Shown: positions 61,014-64,000 of the stretch, piece after piece
Numbering within the stretch: position 1 is the first letter of the stretch
Layout of the letters: the number at the start of each line of letters is the position of its first letter
Source: Pseudonocardia cypriaca
GTDB taxonomy: Bacteria > Actinomycetota > Actinomycetes > Mycobacteriales > Pseudonocardiaceae
Length of the DNA stretch: 64,000 nucleotides
Direction of reading: 5' to 3'
Assembly: GCF_006717045.1 (NCBI RefSeq)
Contig: NZ_VFPH01000001.1
Coordinates: 3,472,001-3,536,000, forward strand
Notes under the pieces: generated by a model
Databases searched by the model: none
What the model saw: only the letters and a program-made list of their open reading frames with translations
Told to the model about the DNA's origin: nothing
Program-made: the position numbers and the translations under genes

Positions 61014-61768
61014 GCTATGAGGATCTCTTCCGGCTGGACGGCAGGCGGGTGGTCGTCGTGGGGGCCGGGAGCGGGATCGGGCGCGAGGCCGCCAAGGCGC
61101 TCGCGGCGCACGGCGCGGAGGTCGTGTGCGCCGACCGCGACGTCGACGCCGCCACCGCGACCGGTGTGGGCACCGCATACGCACTCGACGTGCTCGACCG
61201 GGAGGCCGTCCGGTCCGCGGCCACCGATCTGGGCGCCGTGGACGTGCTGGTGTTCACCGCGGCCACCAACGTCCGCAAGCGGCTGCTGGACTACGCCGAC
61301 GCGGAGTTCGACCGGGTGGTCGACCTGAACCTGCGGGCCTCGTTCAACCTGGTCCGGGCGTTCGGCGGCCCGATGGCCGAGCGGGGCCGCGGCTCGATCG
61401 TCGGGTTCGCCTCGATCCGCGCCGTCACCGTCGAGCCGGGCCAGGGCGTGTACGCGGCGACGAAGGCCGGGCTCGTGCAGCTGCTGCGCACCGCCGCCGC
61501 CGAGCTGGGGCCGCGCGGGGTGCGGGTCAACGCGATCGCCCCGGGCGTGGTGGAGACCCCGCTGACGCGGCAGATCCGCTCCGACCCGGCCTGGGAGGCC
61601 GCCTACGCGTCGAAGAGCGCGCTCGGCCGCTGGGCGCAGCCGTCGGAGCTGGCCGGGGCGGTGGTGTACCTGGCATCGGACGCGGCGAGCTTCGTGACCG
61701 GCAGCGTGCTCACCGTCGACGGCGGCTGGACGGCCGTCGACGGCCGCTACGACCCCCCTGGGCTCTGA
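61010..61768 (+). CDS. Short-chain dehydrogenase/reductase
   Basis: This 252-residue classical SDR has the Rossmann loop GAGSGIG at 18-24, the mid-protein FTAATN (in place of NNAG), serine in VGFASIRA, catalytic YAATK and C-terminal VTGSVLTVDGGW. It oxidises or reduces a hydroxyl/keto group with NAD(P). GTG 61010 overlaps the previous stop. Part of the catabolic half of the second importer operon. Confidence 0.9.
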   Translation: MSYEDLFRLDGRRVVVVGAGSGIGREAAKALAAHGAEVVCADRDVDAATATGVGTAYALDVLDREAVRSAATDLGAVDVLVFTAATNVRKRLLDYADAEFDRVVDLNLRASFNLVRAFGGPMAERGRGSIVGFASIRAVTVEPGQGVYAATKAGLVQLLRTAAAELGPRGVRVNAIAPGVVETPLTRQIRSDPAWEAAYASKSALGRWAQPSELAGAVVYLASDAASFVTGSVLTVDGGWTAVDGRYDPPGL

Positions 61769-62311
61769 ATGGCGCAGGCCCTCCTCGTGGTCGACGTGCA
61801 GCGCGGGTTCGTGTCGGGCGCGGACGCGGTGCTCGCCGCCCCAACACTGCTGAGGACGCTCGACGGGCTGGTCGCGGCGGCGCGCGCCGCCGACGCGCTC
61901 GTGGTCCACCTGCAGAACGACGGCCCGCCCGGCGAGCCGGACGAGCCCCACACGCCCGGCTGGGAGCTGGCGATCGCCCCGCGGGACGGGGAGCCGGTGC
62001 TGCGCAAGACCGAGGACGACCCCTTCGCGGAGACGGACCTCGCCGCCCTGCTGTCCGGCCACGGCGTGACCCGCATGGCCGTCTGCGGGCTGCTGTCCGA
62101 GTTCTGCGTGAGCGCGGCCGCCCGGGGCGCCCTCGACCGCGGGTTCCGGGTAGTTCTGCCGCACGACGCGCACGCCACCTACGACGTGCCCGCCGGGCCG
62201 GGCAGCGCGGGCGTACCCGCAGCGCTCGCCTCCCGCGCGGCGGAGTGGGCGCTCGGCGACGCGATCGAGATCGTGGCGACCGCGGCCGAGGTGCGGTTCA
62301 CGCAGCCATGA
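61769..62311 (+). CDS. Cysteine hydrolase (isochorismatase/nicotinamidase family)
   Basis: This 180-residue enzyme has the triad pattern D9 (LLVVDVQRGF), K in VLRKTEDDPF and C in LLSEFCVSAAARGAL. Such enzymes hydrolyse amides, ureas or enol ethers, for example nicotinamide, biuret or N-carbamoyl compounds. Last gene of the operon; ATG 61769 follows the SDR stop directly. Two amide-cleaving enzymes (this and M20) support an amide-type substrate. Confidence 0.87.
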   Translation: MAQALLVVDVQRGFVSGADAVLAAPTLLRTLDGLVAAARAADALVVHLQNDGPPGEPDEPHTPGWELAIAPRDGEPVLRKTEDDPFAETDLAALLSGHGVTRMAVCGLLSEFCVSAAARGALDRGFRVVLPHDAHATYDVPAGPGSAGVPAALASRAAEWALGDAIEIVATAAEVRFTQP

Positions 62312-62331
62312 TCGCGGCTGGGCGCCCGCCC

Positions 62332-63087
62332 TCACAGCAGCGTGCTGCGACCCCAGCCGCGCCGGAGGCGGACCGCGGCGATCGCCGCCGCCGCGGCGGC
62401 GAACGCGAGCAGGACCGCCACGGCGACGAGGGTGGCCTCCCGGTCGCCGTCCAGGGCTGAGCGCAGCCCTTCCATGGCCCAGTAGCCGGGCCAGACGGGC
62501 GCGATCGTGCGGGCCCATTCCGGCATCGCCGCCAGCGGTACGAGGGCGCCACTGAGGCCGGCGACGACCGTCGAACCGACGTCGACGACGGCGCTGAACT
62601 GGGCGAGGCTGCCGACCGTCGTGGCGATGGCGGCACCGGTGCAGAGCACCGTGGCGGCCCAGACGACGGCGGCGAGCAGCAACAGGGCGGGGTCGGTGAC
62701 CTCCAGTCCCAGCACCGTCACGCCGAGAACCAGGAGGACCGCCTGCTGCAGCAGCAGGAAACCCATGACGGGGACCGCCTTGCCGGTGAGGAGCTCGGGG
62801 ACCCGGGCCGGGGTCGCGCGGAGCCGGTCGAGGGTGTTCCAGCGGCGTTCTGTGAGGATCGAGCTGCCGACGACGGACGTGCCGAGCAGGCTGAACATCA
62901 CCAGCTGGCCGAGGACGACCTGCGCCGTCCCGCGGGCGCCGTCGCCGATCGCCGCCACGTACAGCGGCTGCATCAGCAGGACGAGCAGGACGGGCTGGGT
63001 GATGCGGCCGACGAGCGGCCCGGGGTCACGCACGAAGAGGGTGACGTTGCCCCGGACGATCGAGAGGGTGCGGTCAAGGGACGACAC
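62332..63087 (-). CDS. ABC-2 type exporter permease
   Basis: This 251-residue permease has six helices with the ABC-2 pattern: LFVRDPGPLVGRITQPVLLV, then SLLGTSVVGSSILTERRWNTLDRLRATP. It pairs with the upstream ATPase (14-base overlap), like DrrB with DrrA. It probably exports a drug, lipid or antibiotic. It is convergent with the cysteine-hydrolase gene, 20 bases apart. Confidence 0.88.
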   Translation of the reverse strand: MSSLDRTLSIVRGNVTLFVRDPGPLVGRITQPVLLVLLMQPLYVAAIGDGARGTAQVVLGQLVMFSLLGTSVVGSSILTERRWNTLDRLRATPARVPELLTGKAVPVMGFLLLQQAVLLVLGVTVLGLEVTDPALLLLAAVVWAATVLCTGAAIATTVGSLAQFSAVVDVGSTVVAGLSGALVPLAAMPEWARTIAPVWPGYWAMEGLRSALDGDREATLVAVAVLLAFAAAAAAIAAVRLRRGWGRSTLL

Positions 63088-63928
63088 GGCCGGCCTCCAG
63101 TGCGTGGTAGAGGTCGTCGAGCGAGGGCTGCCGGACGTCGACGGCCTGCAGCGGGAGCCCCTCCCCGACGAGCCCGGCCAGTGATCTCGCGGGGTCGGTG
63201 GAGCGCAGGACGCGCTCCTCGCCCGAGGACAACACGACCCTCAACTCGGCGGGGATCCCGGCGAGCAGCTCGGCCTGCGTACCCCTGGCGATGATCCGAC
63301 CGCGCGCCGCCACGGCGATCGTGGCGTCGAGGTCGGCGAGTTCCGGCAGGTAGTGGGTGGTGTAGCAGACGGCGGTGCCGTCCTCGGCGCACCGCCGCAC
63401 GAGCTGCAGCAGGGCGCGGCGGGTCGCGGGGTCGGCACCGGCGGTCGGCTCGTCGAGCAGGAGCAGACGCGGATGGTGGACGAGAGCCGTGGCGGCCTGG
63501 GTGCGCCGGCGCTGCCCACCGGACAGGTGCCCGACCTGCCGGTCGAGCACCTCCGACAGCCCCAGTGCAGCGCTCGTCTCGGCGATGGCGGCGCGCTGCC
63601 GCCGCCCGCGCAGCCCTGCAAGGCCGGCGAACAGCCGGAGGTTCTCCCGCACGGTCAGGGGCGGGTAGAGGCCGATCTCCTGCGGCGCGAGCCCGACGCG
63701 CCCACGGACGTGGGCGGTGCGGGTCGCGGTGTCGAGACCGTCGACGAGCACGGTCCCGGCGTCCGGCCGGGTGAGCCCGGCGACGATCTCCACGAACGTC
63801 GTCTTGCCGGCTCCGTTGTGCCCGACGAGGCCCACGATCTCGCCGGGGGCGATCCGGAGGTCGAACCCGTCGAGCGCGACGAGGTCGCCGAACCTCTTGC
63901 GCACTCCCCGCGCGTCGAGCCCGTCCAC
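63074..63928 (-). CDS. ABC-2 type exporter ATPase (DrrA-like)
   Basis: This 284-residue ATPase has Walker A GHNGAGKT, signature LSGGQRRRTQAATAL, Walker B LLLLDEPTAGADP and a C-terminal domain common in drug exporters (VRQPSLDDLYHALEAG). Starts GTG 63928. Its promoter region is shared with a divergent gene beginning at 63982 and holds three palindromes, so expression is probably regulated by that gene's product. Confidence 0.9.
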   Translation of the reverse strand: MDGLDARGVRKRFGDLVALDGFDLRIAPGEIVGLVGHNGAGKTTFVEIVAGLTRPDAGTVLVDGLDTATRTAHVRGRVGLAPQEIGLYPPLTVRENLRLFAGLAGLRGRRQRAAIAETSAALGLSEVLDRQVGHLSGGQRRRTQAATALVHHPRLLLLDEPTAGADPATRRALLQLVRRCAEDGTAVCYTTHYLPELADLDATIAVAARGRIIARGTQAELLAGIPAELRVVLSSGEERVLRSTDPARSLAGLVGEGLPLQAVDVRQPSLDDLYHALEAGRVVP

Positions 63929-63941
63929 GACACCACCGCCC

Positions 63942-63978
63942 TATACGCCGTATATACACTGTATAAATCTACACTGTA
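63942..63978. promoter_or_regulatory. Array of three operator-like palindromes
   Basis: TATACG-C-CGTATA (63942-63954), TATACA-C-TGTATA (63953-63965) and TACA-C-TGTA (63970-63978) follow each other between the exporter start (63928) and ATG 63982. The first two overlap by two bases. TACACT at 63970-63975 may serve as -10 for the rightward gene, with ATG 6 bases later (leaderless). A dimeric repressor is expected. Confidence 0.7.
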
Positions 63979-63981
63979 CGG

Positions 63982-64000
63982 ATGCCGGGCACCCGAGACA
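63982..64000 (+). CDS. Start of a rightward gene, probably a regulator (partial)
   Basis: Only ATG CCG GGC ACC CGA GAC is visible (M-P-G-T-R-D). Position, divergence from an ABC-2 drug exporter and the operator array suggest a TetR- or PadR-like regulator, but six residues cannot prove it. Confidence 0.35.

Overview
The window is very GC-rich, with dense GC3-biased coding, many GTG starts and start/stop overlaps. It carries coenzyme-F420-type LLM oxidoreductases, CGNR and AfsR/BTAD regulators, and lipobox transport proteins. All of this points to an actinomycete chromosome, most likely Pseudonocardiaceae (Pseudonocardia-like); the genus is inference. No rRNA, tRNA, CRISPR array, transposase or phage gene was seen.

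Layout. 1-5.5 kb is a sparsely coding, partly decayed stretch: the end of apolipoprotein N-acyltransferase, small membrane proteins, a SulP/STAS remnant, an App1-phospholipase D fusion and a deleted CYTH-domain remnant. A 36-bp imperfect repeat lies at both borders of this stretch in opposite orientation. 5.5-17.2 kb holds single genes and divergent regulator/exporter pairs (TetR/DHA2 MFS, CGNR/CynX MFS), an Nramp-like transporter without the usual metal motifs followed by a 30-residue membrane peptide, a sugar C-methyltransferase/3,5-epimerase pair and a two-component system. 17.3-20.5 kb is a coupled small-secreted-protein/MoxR/DUF58/VWA operon. 20.5-29.6 kb holds hydrolases, a DUF2855 protein with a TetR regulator, AraC, an FMN reductase and a 1085-residue AfsR-like regulator.

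29.6-35.2 kb is a six-gene leftward operon: sugar-type ABC importer without ATPase, N-acetylneuraminate-lyase-like aldolase, GntR regulator and a second DapA-family aldolase. It is read from a promoter whose -35/-10 spacer is filled by an 18-bp perfect palindrome. 35.2-42.4 kb holds a MarR/VOC pair with twin operators, a frameshifted MFS gene, LysE, another MFS, a coupled methyltransferase/spermidine-synthase-like pair and an F420-type oxidoreductase. 42.4-42.9 kb is a palindrome-rich non-coding stretch.

42.9-52.3 kb is a LacI-controlled divergon. LacI and two uncharacterised proteins are read leftward; a peptide-type ABC importer, a phosphoglycerate-mutase-fold phosphatase, an endonuclease/exonuclease/phosphatase-fold hydrolase and a binding protein are read rightward. 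Two TTAACGTTAA-centred operators sit on the divergent promoters. 53.2-62.3 kb is a second complete peptide-type importer, whose two ATPases are fused into one protein, followed without gaps by an M20 hydrolase, aldehyde dehydrogenase, short-chain dehydrogenase and cysteine hydrolase. It looks like an uptake-and-degradation pathway for an amide- or peptide-like compound. An LLM oxidoreductase diverges from it under a promoter with the 19-bp spacer typical of MerR-family control. The window ends with a drug-type ABC exporter diverging from a gene that begins at the edge, with three operator-like palindromes between them.

The most unusual items are the LacI divergon, the 55-bp nested palindrome inside the coding linker of the fused ATPase, the paired long hairpins at 42.48-42.62 kb, the Nramp-like/small-peptide pair and the MerR-type promoter.
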